Below are positions 1 through 7,466 of a DNA stretch of 34,979 nucleotides, piece after piece. The stretch is from Firmicutes bacterium UBA5227. Lineage in GTDB: Bacteria; Bacillota; Clostridia; Tissierellales; Sedimentibacteraceae. Both the position numbers and the translations under genes were made by a program. The notes below the pieces were generated by a model. That model saw nothing but the letters and a program-made list of their open reading frames with translations. It ran no database searches and was not told where the DNA came from. The stretch spans positions 39,776 to 74,754 of the forward strand of contig DHUT01000010.1 of assembly GCA_002409285.1 (NCBI GenBank), given 5' to 3'. The stretch's first letter is position 1; each line of letters begins with the position of its first letter.

Positions 1-168
1 GAAAAGGGATTTGGATTTATAACAAAGGAAGATGGAAATGATGTATTCGTACATTTTTCAGCTATCCAGGGAGATGGATTCAAAACATTAGAGGAAGGTC
101 AAAAAGTTGAATTTGACGTTACTCAAGGTACCAGAGGAGACCAGGCAGCTAACGTAACAAGATTATAA
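1..168 (+). CDS. csp: Cold-shock protein, CspA family (5' truncated)
   Basis: The reading frame is open from the first base to a TAA at 166-168 and gives 55 residues, so only the first ten or so residues of a ~66-residue cold-shock protein are missing. The RNP1 motif KGFGFIT and the RNP2 motif VFVHFS are both visible, as is the usual ending AANVTRL. The family forms a five-stranded OB-fold that binds single-stranded RNA and DNA, melts mRNA structure and acts in the cytoplasm during cold shock or routine growth. A strong terminator follows at once, so the gene ends its transcript. The start and promoter lie outside the window. Family assignment is secure; which paralogue cannot be told. Confidence 0.95.
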   Translation, partial: EKGFGFITKEDGNDVFVHFSAIQGDGFKTLEEGQKVEFDVTQGTRGDQAANVTRL

Positions 169-184
169 TTAGCTGCTAAAACAG

Positions 185-217
185 AAATCGGGAACGAAGT
201 TCCCGATTTTAATTTTT
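185..217 (+). terminator. Intrinsic terminator of csp
   Basis: A 10-bp perfect stem (185-194 with 200-209, loop CGAAG) lies 16 bases after the csp stop codon and runs into a T-rich tract. It may also serve the converging operon that ends at 227. Confidence 0.85.
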
Positions 218-226
218 TGCCGTATT

Positions 227-466
227 TTAAAATATAAGCCCCAGCAAAAATACCACACCTGCCATAATTGCGGCGAATACCAGTACATAGGGAAGAACTA
301 TGGACAGTACTGCCAGTACCATTGCCAAGAGATCCCCCTTTTCTAGATTTATTTCTTCGACATCTGTTTTTAATTCTTCGTTTGCCCTTTTATCCGGTTT
401 ATCCGGCAAATTAGCTTTCCTTATTTTTTCTAAATCTTCATCAACCCGTTTTTTATTAAATAACAT
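227..466 (-). CDS. Small membrane protein at the end of the peptide-transporter operon
   Basis: This 79-residue protein is not one I recognise. The first ~45 residues are highly charged (FNKKRVDEDLEKIRKANL), and the C-terminal ~32 residues are hydrophobic with a central proline, fitting one long or two short membrane segments. The ATG at 466 overlaps the last base of the preceding ATPase stop codon (TGATG), and GGAG lies 8 bases upstream, so it should be translationally coupled to the transporter. A TTG one codon earlier is also possible. Tight coupling suggests a real gene, perhaps an accessory of the importer, but the sequence itself shows no function. Confidence 0.7.
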   Translation of the reverse strand: MLFNKKRVDEDLEKIRKANLPDKPDKRANEELKTDVEEINLEKGDLLAMVLAVLSIVLPYVLVFAAIMAGVVFLLGLIF

Positions 467-1470
467 CAAAAGACTCCATTCACCTTATGGCACATTGCAA
501 AATGCCCACTGCTCATCTCGGTGTATCTCGGAACTTCTTCTTTGCATACATCCTTCGTGTAGCTGCAACGCGTGTGAAATCGGCAACCTTTCGGAGGATT
601 TGCCGGAGACGGAATATCCCCTTTTAAAATGATTCTCCTTTTGTTTTGATGAGACTCCGGGTCAAATGATGGAACTGCAGACAGCAACGCCTCAGTATAA
701 GGATGCAGAGGGTTAGTAAAAATATCATTCTTGATTCCTTTTTCAACTATCTGTCCCAGGTACATTACCGCAACCTCATCGCTGATGAATTTTACAACCG
801 AAAGGTCGTGGGAAATGAACAAATAAGTAAGACCAAAGTCCTCCTGGGCATCTTTCAATAAATTAATTATTTGTGACTGGATGGAAACATCCAATGCGGA
901 AACAGCTTCATCACAAACTATGAATTCAGGATTTACAGCCAAAGCGCGTGCTATGCATATCCGCTGCCTCTGTCCTCCTGAAAACTGATGAGGATATCGC
1001 TCTATTTGCTCAGGGAACAATCCGCACTTCATGATTATTTCGATAGCTTTTTCTTTCATTTCTTTTTTATTTTTAACTATTCCGTGCTGAACCATTGCTT
1101 CTCCCACGATTTCATAAATTGGGAGCCTTGGATTTAATGAACTGTAAGGGTCTTGAAATATTATCTGCATTTTAGTACGCATGTGATTTATTTCTCTTTT
1201 GCTCATTTGATAAACATTTTTACCCTCATATTCAACATCGCCTTCAGTAGGTTCAATAAGCCTTAACATTGTCCTTCCAAGAGTTGATTTGCCGCATCCT
1301 GATTCACCCACTATACCTAATACATTTCCCTTTTGTATTTCAAAGGATACATCATCAACAGCCTTGACACTTCCGGTCTGTCGTTTTATTAGTCCTGATT
1401 TAACAGGAAAGTATTTTTTTAAATTTCTAACCGAAACAAGGCTGTTACCTGCTATACTTACTTCGCTCAT
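466..1470 (-). CDS. oppF: Oligopeptide/dipeptide ABC transporter ATP-binding protein (OppF/DppF type)
   Basis: This is the second ATPase of a peptide importer, 334 residues, the normal length. It has Walker A GESGCGKST (about residues 55-63), signature FSGGQRQR, Walker B FIVCDEAVSALD and the switch histidine in LFISHDLS. The Walker B region has Ala where most family members have Pro (CDEPVSALD), a mild change. The C-terminal oligopeptide-transporter extension carries the cysteine pattern GCRFHTRC...C; in the Dpp family such cysteines can hold a 4Fe-4S cluster. It powers peptide uptake at the cytoplasmic face together with the partner ATPase upstream. The start ATG at 1470 overlaps that partner's stop as ATGA and is preceded by AAGGAGG. 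Confidence 0.93.
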   Translation of the reverse strand: MSEVSIAGNSLVSVRNLKKYFPVKSGLIKRQTGSVKAVDDVSFEIQKGNVLGIVGESGCGKSTLGRTMLRLIEPTEGDVEYEGKNVYQMSKREINHMRTKMQIIFQDPYSSLNPRLPIYEIVGEAMVQHGIVKNKKEMKEKAIEIIMKCGLFPEQIERYPHQFSGGQRQRICIARALAVNPEFIVCDEAVSALDVSIQSQIINLLKDAQEDFGLTYLFISHDLSVVKFISDEVAVMYLGQIVEKGIKNDIFTNPLHPYTEALLSAVPSFDPESHQNKRRIILKGDIPSPANPPKGCRFHTRCSYTKDVCKEEVPRYTEMSSGHFAMCHKVNGVF

Positions 1471-2459
1471 ATACTTGCCTCCTTACTCCTTCCATCGTAC
1501 AGCCAGCATGCAATTCTGTGTCCGTCCTCCATCGCTGTTTCTTCAGGGAAGACTTCCTTACATATATCCATTGCGTGACCGCACCTGGGATGAAACGGAC
1601 ATCCAGGGGGAGTATTGCTTAAATCAGGAACATTGCCCGGGATAACATGAAGCCTTGAACTTTCAGTGTTCATGTCAGGCTTTGAACTAATCAGTCCTAT
1701 AGTGTAGGGATGCTTGGGGTTTTTAAATATATTTATTGTGTCAGCAACCTCCACAACCTTTCCTGCATACATAACCATTACACGATCACTCATTTCTGCT
1801 ATTACTCCAAGGTCATGAGTTATAAAAATAATGGAAGTATTTATTTTCTGTTTAAGCTCGTTCATCAAATCCAGCACCTGAGCCTGAATGGTAACATCCA
1901 GGGCGGTGGTAGGCTCGTCCGCAATAAGCAGCCTGGGCTGGCAGGCAAGAGCCATTGCAATCATTGCTCTTTGTCTCATTCCGCCTGACAGTGAAAACGG
2001 ATAATCATCAACAACACGCTCAGGATTAGGAATCTTTACCGTTTCCAGCATCTTAATGCTTTCCTTGTATGCCTGATTTTTGCTCATATGGCGATGGAGA
2101 ATCATTGGCTCGCTTATTTGTCTTCCTATTTTAAAAACCGGATTAAGAGATGTCATGGGTTCCTGGAAAATGTAAGATATATCATCACCCCTTATTTCTC
2201 TCATTCTTTCGTCAGAAATCTTAAGCATATCCTCACCGTTAAATATGATTTCTCCGCCTTCATATTTTCCGGGGGGAGTTTCTACAAGGCGGGCTATGGA
2301 CATACATGTAATACTTTTGCCACAGCCTGATTCTCCTACAATACCTAATGTTTCACCCTCGTTAACATGGAAACTTACATCGTCAGCGGCTCTTACAACG
2401 CTTCTGTCCGAATAGAAATAGGTTTTCAGGTTCTTTATTTCTAATAACCTTTTTTCCAT
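1467..2459 (-). CDS. oppD: Oligopeptide/dipeptide ABC transporter ATP-binding protein (OppD/DppD type)
   Basis: This is the first ATPase of the importer, 330 residues. It shows Walker A GESGCGKS, signature LSGGMRQR, Walker B LLIADEPTTALDV, switch FITHDLG and the C-terminal GCPFHPRC...C extension typical of peptide/nickel transporters. I place the start at the ATG at 2459 (MEKRLLEIKNL) because GAGGTG sits at the right distance before it; a GTG four codons upstream overlaps the previous stop and is less likely. It forms a heterodimer with the following OppF-type ATPase and sits under the two permeases. Gene order permease-permease-D-F is the standard operon order. Confidence 0.93.
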   Translation of the reverse strand: MEKRLLEIKNLKTYFYSDRSVVRAADDVSFHVNEGETLGIVGESGCGKSITCMSIARLVETPPGKYEGGEIIFNGEDMLKISDERMREIRGDDISYIFQEPMTSLNPVFKIGRQISEPMILHRHMSKNQAYKESIKMLETVKIPNPERVVDDYPFSLSGGMRQRAMIAMALACQPRLLIADEPTTALDVTIQAQVLDLMNELKQKINTSIIFITHDLGVIAEMSDRVMVMYAGKVVEVADTINIFKNPKHPYTIGLISSKPDMNTESSRLHVIPGNVPDLSNTPPGCPFHPRCGHAMDICKEVFPEETAMEDGHRIACWLYDGRSKEASI

Positions 2460-2467
2460 AAAGCACC

Positions 2468-3361
2468 TCACTTCTTCATTTTAGGATCTATTGCATCTCT
2501 CATGCCGTCACCTAATAAATTAAAACAAATAACAGATAGGAAAATACAAATTCCGGGAGGTATCCAGTACCACCATTTTTGCTGAATTATTAAAATATTC
2601 CTGGCTTCCTGTATCATATTTCCCCAGGTGGGCTTTGGTGGGGATACTCCGAGACCGAGAAAGCTAAGGGATGTTTCAGCCAGTATAACCTCCGCCATTC
2701 CTAATGTTGCATATACTATAACATATGCCAGAACATTTGGCAGAAGATGTTTGAATATTCTCCTGAAATCTGAGATTCCCAGTGCTTCGCATGCCTCCAT
2801 GTATTCCATTTCTCTTAATGTAAGTATTTGCCCTCTTACTATTCTTGCTATATTTGGCCAGCTTATTATAGCAAGCACGAATATTAAAATTCCTACGCTG
2901 TTACCAAAAACCGCAACAACAGTAATACAAAACATGACATATGGAAAAGACATAAATATTTCAGATATACGCATTATAACAGCATCAGCTATGCCCCCGT
3001 AAAAGCCTGCGATGCTCCCTAATATAATTCCTATAAAACATTCAAGGGCTACTACTGCAAGAGCAATGCCCAATGAGATTCTCCCGCCGTAAAACAGTCT
3101 GACGAACATGTCTCTGCCTATTTTATCAGTTCCCAGTATATGTTCAGAGCTTGGACCCTGATCTCCGTTTAAAGTATCGGTTGTTTCAATGGAATAATGT
3201 GAAAACATTGGAACAAACACACATAAACCAATTAATACTACCAGTATAAAAAGGCTTATCATAGCCATTTTGTTTTTTTTCAGCCTGTAAAAAACTTCTC
3301 CCCAATAGCTTCTGTTATTATGTTTACCTGCTGTACTGTTAACTATTTCTGATTTAACCAT
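2468..3361 (-). CDS. oppC: Peptide ABC transporter permease (OppC/DppC type)
   Basis: This 297-residue inner-membrane permease has the N-terminal OppC region with its first membrane helix at about residues 30-52, a long extracytoplasmic loop (SIETTDTLNGDQGP, ILGTDKIGRDMFVR) and the permease coupling motif EACEALGISDFRRIFKHLLPN that docks on the ATPases. The hydrophobic profile fits six helices. The start ATG at 3361 follows a strong GGGAGG; an in-frame ATG six codons earlier encodes the ribosome site itself and is rejected. It pairs with the OppB-type permease just upstream (short overlap of reading frames only if the longer start were used). Confidence 0.93.
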   Translation of the reverse strand: MVKSEIVNSTAGKHNNRSYWGEVFYRLKKNKMAMISLFILVVLIGLCVFVPMFSHYSIETTDTLNGDQGPSSEHILGTDKIGRDMFVRLFYGGRISLGIALAVVALECFIGIILGSIAGFYGGIADAVIMRISEIFMSFPYVMFCITVVAVFGNSVGILIFVLAIISWPNIARIVRGQILTLREMEYMEACEALGISDFRRIFKHLLPNVLAYVIVYATLGMAEVILAETSLSFLGLGVSPPKPTWGNMIQEARNILIIQQKWWYWIPPGICIFLSVICFNLLGDGMRDAIDPKMKK

Positions 3362-3371
3362 AAATTCCTCC

Positions 3372-4337
3372 CTAATCATATCTTATTCTTGGATCAGCTA
3401 CCGCATACAATATGTCAGCGACCAGAGCACCAATTAAGGTAAGAATAGATAACATGGCATTGATACCAAGAATTAAAGGATAATTTCTGGTAAAGCTTGC
3501 TTCAACTGAAATTTTTCCAAGCCCCGGAAGTGCAAAAATTGTTTCTGTAACAACTGCTCCGGATAACAAGGAGGGTATCCAGAATCCAAAAAGAGTAATT
3601 ATTGGTATTATTGCATTTCTGAATGCATGCCTGTATATTACAGTTTTTTCCCTAAGCCCCTTAGCTCTTGCTGTTCTTATGTAGTCCTGCCTTATTACTT
3701 CAAGCATACTTGAACGTGTGTACCTCATAAAAGTTGCAGTTGAACCGAGACCCAGCACAATGCTTGGAAGTACCAGGTGCCACGCCACATCAAGAGCTTT
3801 ATCAACAGGGCTGGTGGACATTAAAAGTGGATCTTTAAGCCCAAATAAGGGAAAAAACTGAATATCTACAGCAAAAGCTTTCAGCAGGAGAAGCCCAAAG
3901 AAAAATGAAGGAATACTAACTCCAATAAGTGAAATAACTGTAAAAACATTGTCTATAGCAGTGTATTGTTTTGTTGCACTTATTATTCCTGCAGGTACAC
4001 CTATAAGCACCGCTATAATAAGTGAAATAAGAGCCAGAAGAAGAGTTGGCTTTACATAATCACTTATAACTTCTGTTACGGGTTTTTTATGATTTATGGA
4101 ATAACCCAGGTTACCGTGGAGAGCTTCTGCTACCCAGTTAACAAATCTTTCATACCAAGGAGTTTCAAGACCAAGTTTTTGTGTAAGCTCTGCTTTTTGT
4201 TCCGGTGTCATTTTCGGATTCATCATATTTGAAGCCGGCGTACCCGGTGCCTGTTCAAGAATAAAAAATAATATAAATAAAATTCCTAAGAATACGGGAA
4301 TCATTTGAAGAATACGCCTGATAATATAATTTTTCAT
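3372..4337 (-). CDS. oppB: Peptide ABC transporter permease (OppB/DppB type)
   Basis: This 321-residue permease begins with MKNYIIRRILQMIPV, the characteristic amphipathic start and first helix of the family. It has the APGTPA motif in the first loop, six predicted helices, the coupling loop YIRTARAKGLREKTVIYRHA and the typical C-terminal ADILYAVADPRIRYD. AGGTG lies just ahead of ATG 4337. It is separated from the upstream binding-protein gene by about 50 bases holding a strong stem-loop. It forms the translocation path for peptides with the OppC-type permease. Confidence 0.94.
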   Translation of the reverse strand: MKNYIIRRILQMIPVFLGILFILFFILEQAPGTPASNMMNPKMTPEQKAELTQKLGLETPWYERFVNWVAEALHGNLGYSINHKKPVTEVISDYVKPTLLLALISLIIAVLIGVPAGIISATKQYTAIDNVFTVISLIGVSIPSFFFGLLLLKAFAVDIQFFPLFGLKDPLLMSTSPVDKALDVAWHLVLPSIVLGLGSTATFMRYTRSSMLEVIRQDYIRTARAKGLREKTVIYRHAFRNAIIPIITLFGFWIPSLLSGAVVTETIFALPGLGKISVEASFTRNYPLILGINAMLSILTLIGALVADILYAVADPRIRYD

Positions 4338-4360
4338 TAAATCACCTCATTTCCGTGTAA

Positions 4361-4385
4361 TAACAGGAGGGATTCCCTCCTGTTA
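4361..4385 (-). promoter_or_regulatory. Stem-loop between binding-protein and permease genes
   Basis: A perfect 12-bp inverted repeat with a single central base starts directly after the binding-protein stop codon. No T-run follows on the minus strand, so it is probably not a full terminator. Such hairpins after the binding-protein gene commonly protect that part of the mRNA and lower expression of the downstream permeases, which would give the usual excess of binding protein. Confidence 0.7.
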
Positions 4386-4386
4386 A

Positions 4387-6096
4387 CTATTCAAGCGTAA
4401 CATCTCTTATACTTTGCGGGAACATTACATAAGTATCAATGGTCATGTTTTTTACCCTATTGTTAATTCCAAACAGCTCATTTCTGTAAGCGATAATAAC
4501 ATGAGGAATTTGATCGTTCATGATTTTTGCCCATTCCTTGTAAATTACCGCACGCTTTTCAGTATCAAATTCAGCCTTGCCTTGCTTTACAAGCTCCATT
4601 GCTTCAGGGTTCTTGTATCCTGATGCATTAAAACCTCCCTTTACATATGCATCATCATCAAACAATGCTCCTGTCGGGTCTGGATCCGGATCTAAGGAGA
4701 ATCCCATTGTGAATATATCAAAATCCTTTTCACCTACTTCTGCCTCCATTGTACGAGAAGATACAGTATCAAAATCCATTAATTCTATTTCCAGTTCAAC
4801 ACCAAGCTGTTTCCAGGTGTCTGCTGCCATTCCTGATAGGGTTCCGGGCCATGTTGAGTCTGTATAAACCAGCCAGTTAACGTGGAATTTTTGTCCGTCC
4901 TTGTAACGGAATCCGTCAGATTCCATCTTCCAGCCTGCCTCATCCATCAGCTTAGCAGCTTTATCCATATCAAAATCATAAGCATTCAATTTAGAAGAAT
5001 CAGGGAATGCCCAGGAAGCAGGAGATATTGGAGCCATACCGACTTCGGCAAGTCCTTCACCGTATTCTGCGTTTATAAAGGATTTCCTGTCTAATGCATA
5101 CATCAGAGCCTGCCTTACTCTTACATCTTCAAGCTGGGGTCTTATACAGTTAAAACACATGAAGGTATATCCATTGCCGAGATAGTTGAAAAGGTGTATG
5201 TTATCCATAGCTTTTGCAGCTTTAAGGTTTTCTGAACTTGAAGAAATTTGTGCAAAGTCAATCTGACCTGTTTGAAGTGCTGAAAGTATTGATTCATCCG
5301 GAACCTCACTCATTAGTACACCATCAAATTGAAGCGCCTTTGAAGGATCCCAGTAATTTTTGTTTTTCATTAATTTAATATATTGCTTAGGCTCCCAGCT
5401 GTCAAACACACACACGCCCGAACCCATAGGCTTTTCGTTAAGCGCCAGGAAATCTTCCCAGGTATTAAAGGCATAATAATCAGAAGGCATAATACCATAG
5501 TTGAAGCATTGTATATTTGCAGGGGCAGCCTCACCCTCAGCAAATGTAAAGGATATGGTCTTATCATCTATAACCTTTATTCCTTCAAACACATTAGTTT
5601 CACCGCTGTGGTATTCTTTGTAGCCGGCAAGGGTCGAAACAGCATAAGCTCTCGGACCGTCGTAATCAGGATGAGCAATTGTTTTAAAAGTAAATTCAAC
5701 ATCCTCCGTCGTTAAAGGAGAGCCGTCGGAGAATTTGATACCGTCCTTAAGTGTGAAGGTATAAATCATGTGGTCATCAGATATGGTCCATTCTGCGAGA
5801 GCCGGAACAAATTCTCCTTCGGAGTCATTATCAACCAGTTTTTCGAAAACAAGATCAGTTACATAGCCGTCATAAACGTTATCTGTCATAATCGGGTTGA
5901 AGATACCGCCCCATCCGGTTCCGCCGAACTTTAAAATTTGTTCAGCCTTCGGTTCTTCAGCAGGCTGCTGTGATTCAGGCTGGTCCGTCTTAGGCTGTTC
6001 CTGCTGGTCTGTAGTCTGTGAACATCCTGCAAGAATTGTTATAGCCATGAGCAGACTTAAAGTTAATGATATTAATTTTTTTGTTTTTGTTTTCAT
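4387..6096 (-). CDS. Peptide-binding lipoprotein, solute-binding protein family 5 (OppA/DppA-like)
   Basis: This 569-residue extracytoplasmic receptor opens with a lipoprotein signal: positive MKTKTKK, a hydrophobic core, then lipobox LAGC with the lipidated cysteine near residue 25. A Gln/Glu/Pro-rich linker follows, then the family 5 fold with signatures EWTISDDHMIYTFTLKDGIKF, FSDGSPLTTEDVEFT, ALMYALDRK and DFDIFTMGF. It captures peptides or related solutes and delivers them to the permeases. Exact ligand (oligopeptide, dipeptide, other) cannot be read from sequence. ATG 6096 follows AGGAGG. It is the first gene of the operon and has its own promoter about 90 bases upstream. Confidence 0.93.
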   Translation of the reverse strand: MKTKTKKLISLTLSLLMAITILAGCSQTTDQQEQPKTDQPESQQPAEEPKAEQILKFGGTGWGGIFNPIMTDNVYDGYVTDLVFEKLVDNDSEGEFVPALAEWTISDDHMIYTFTLKDGIKFSDGSPLTTEDVEFTFKTIAHPDYDGPRAYAVSTLAGYKEYHSGETNVFEGIKVIDDKTISFTFAEGEAAPANIQCFNYGIMPSDYYAFNTWEDFLALNEKPMGSGVCVFDSWEPKQYIKLMKNKNYWDPSKALQFDGVLMSEVPDESILSALQTGQIDFAQISSSSENLKAAKAMDNIHLFNYLGNGYTFMCFNCIRPQLEDVRVRQALMYALDRKSFINAEYGEGLAEVGMAPISPASWAFPDSSKLNAYDFDMDKAAKLMDEAGWKMESDGFRYKDGQKFHVNWLVYTDSTWPGTLSGMAADTWKQLGVELEIELMDFDTVSSRTMEAEVGEKDFDIFTMGFSLDPDPDPTGALFDDDAYVKGGFNASGYKNPEAMELVKQGKAEFDTEKRAVIYKEWAKIMNDQIPHVIIAYRNELFGINNRVKNMTIDTYVMFPQSIRDVTLE

Positions 6097-6163
6097 AGTA
6101 ACCTCCTATTATATTTAATACAATACATTTGAGAATGCATTTATATTTAAAATTATTATAATA

Positions 6164-6177
6164 TGTTAACGTTTGCT
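6164..6177 (-). promoter_or_regulatory. Possible cre (CcpA) site in the peptide-operon leader
   Basis: Read on the minus strand, AGCAAACGTTAACA matches 12 of 14 positions of the cre consensus TGWAANCGNTNWCA. It lies about 6-20 bases downstream of the predicted transcription start, where CcpA sites act as roadblocks. One of the two mismatches is at the first position, so this is only a candidate. Confidence 0.35.
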
Positions 6178-6189
6178 AAAGGGAATATT

Positions 6190-6218
6190 ATTATACTATA
6201 TTCATATTGCCAAATCAA
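6190..6218 (-). promoter_or_regulatory. Promoter of the peptide-transporter operon
   Basis: On the minus strand TTGATT (6218-6213), a 17-base spacer and TATAAT (6195-6190) form a near-consensus SigA promoter. The predicted start near 6183 leaves an untranslated leader of about 87 bases before ATG 6096. Apart from this, the ispA promoter and small imperfect inverted repeats, I see nothing in the 6097-6528 gap. Confidence 0.75.
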
Positions 6219-6405
6219 TATATATTTGTAATATTAAGGTAACCATTTTTTATGCATATTAATAAGCATAAATTTCAAGCTTCGTCAATGCCCTTACTGC
6301 TTTCGGCATATGGGTTTTCAATATATGAAATAAATTTGTACAAACATGTTGGTCCTATATAATTATTATGTAAGAAGTTTGAAAATTATACTAAATAACA
6401 GCAGA

Positions 6406-6434
6406 TTGCATCTCGCACTGCACTGTGTTATAAT
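6406..6434 (+). promoter_or_regulatory. Promoter of the polyprenyl synthase gene
   Basis: TTGCAT, a 17-base spacer and TATAAT preceded by TGT (extended -10) lie about 95 bases before ATG 6529. A second weaker candidate is TTGTAC-N16-TATAAT at 6336-6363. Confidence 0.75.
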
Positions 6435-6528
6435 TTTCAGGAAAATAAACAAAGTATTTTAAAACAATTTAATAAAAAAATAATTCAGGTTGAACAATTG
6501 CCGGCAACCGGCAAAACAGGGAGGTTAT

Positions 6529-7419
6529 ATGAATTTTAATACATGGATGGAAGAAAAAATAAAAAAAACAGAAGAATATTTGTCAAATTTTGTTGAAGTA
6601 AAGGATAATCCTCAAAAATTAATTTATGAAGCAATGAATTACAGCCTGCTTTCAGGAGGTAAAAGGCTCAGGCCTGTACTTTTACTGGGTACATATGAAA
6701 TGTTCAGAGAAGATGATGAAGCAGCTATGCCTTTTGCCTGTGCTATTGAAATGATTCATACATATTCTTTGATTCATGATGACTTGCCTGCAATGGACAA
6801 TGACGATTACAGGAGGGGCAGACTTTCAAATCATAAAAAATTCGGAGAAGCAGCGGCAGTTTTAGCCGGTGACGGATTGTTGAATAAAGCATTTGAAACT
6901 GGACTTAAGGCAGCATTGGAATACAATATTGGCACAGAGAGAGCTGTGAAGGCACTCCTGGAGATTGCACGTTCATCAGGTTCTGATGGTATGATAGGCG
7001 GTCAGGTGGTGGATATGTTCGGACATGAAAAAATATCCACTGTGGAGGATCTGAAATATATGTATTCTCTGAAAACAGGAGCAATTATAAAAAGTAGTGT
7101 AATAGCCGGTGCAATCCTGGGAGGAGCCGATGAAAAAGAATTGAATGCACTGGAAATATTTGCTGAAAAGACAGGCCTTGCATTCCAAATAGAGGATGAT
7201 TTGCTTGATGTTACAGGTACCATTGAAAAGTTGGGAAAAGCCACAGGCAGTGACGAAGCAAACAATAAAATAACATATTTAACCTTTGCTACAATCCAGG
7301 AAGCAAAAAATGAAGTTTCAAGTCTGACTGCAGAAGCTATAAAGAGCCTTGATGTTTTTGGAGAAAAATCTGTACGTTTATCAGAACTGGCAGGATACCT
7401 TACAAGCAGAGATCATTAG
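6529..7419 (+). CDS. ispA: Polyprenyl diphosphate synthase (farnesyl/geranylgeranyl type)
   Basis: This 296-residue enzyme condenses isopentenyl diphosphate with allylic diphosphates to give C15 or C20 prenyl diphosphates. These are precursors of undecaprenyl carrier lipid and quinones. It shows GGKRLRPVL, the first Asp-rich motif DDLPAMDND with following RRG, and the second Asp-rich motif in FQIEDDLLDVTG. The chain length and the two-residue insertion in the first Asp motif fit the bacterial farnesyl synthase group. ATG 6529 has GGGAGG at ideal distance; an upstream TTG would add 13 unsupported residues. It stands alone here, away from the usual xseB/dxs neighbours, so the exact product chain length is an inference. 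Confidence 0.92.
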   Translation: MNFNTWMEEKIKKTEEYLSNFVEVKDNPQKLIYEAMNYSLLSGGKRLRPVLLLGTYEMFREDDEAAMPFACAIEMIHTYSLIHDDLPAMDNDDYRRGRLSNHKKFGEAAAVLAGDGLLNKAFETGLKAALEYNIGTERAVKALLEIARSSGSDGMIGGQVVDMFGHEKISTVEDLKYMYSLKTGAIIKSSVIAGAILGGADEKELNALEIFAEKTGLAFQIEDDLLDVTGTIEKLGKATGSDEANNKITYLTFATIQEAKNEVSSLTAEAIKSLDVFGEKSVRLSELAGYLTSRDH

Positions 7420-7432
7420 TACACTTGGTCAT

Positions 7433-7466
7433 GGAGCTGCTGTCATCAACTGATGACAGCAGCTCC
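7433..7466. repeat. 16-bp perfect inverted repeat between ispA and murC
   Basis: 7433-7448 and 7451-7466 are perfect complements around a two-base centre. The right arm codes for the last residues of murC, and the murC stop codon lies inside the left arm. There is only a weak pyrimidine tract on the plus side and none on the minus side, so it is probably a two-way mRNA end or stability element. Confidence 0.8.
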
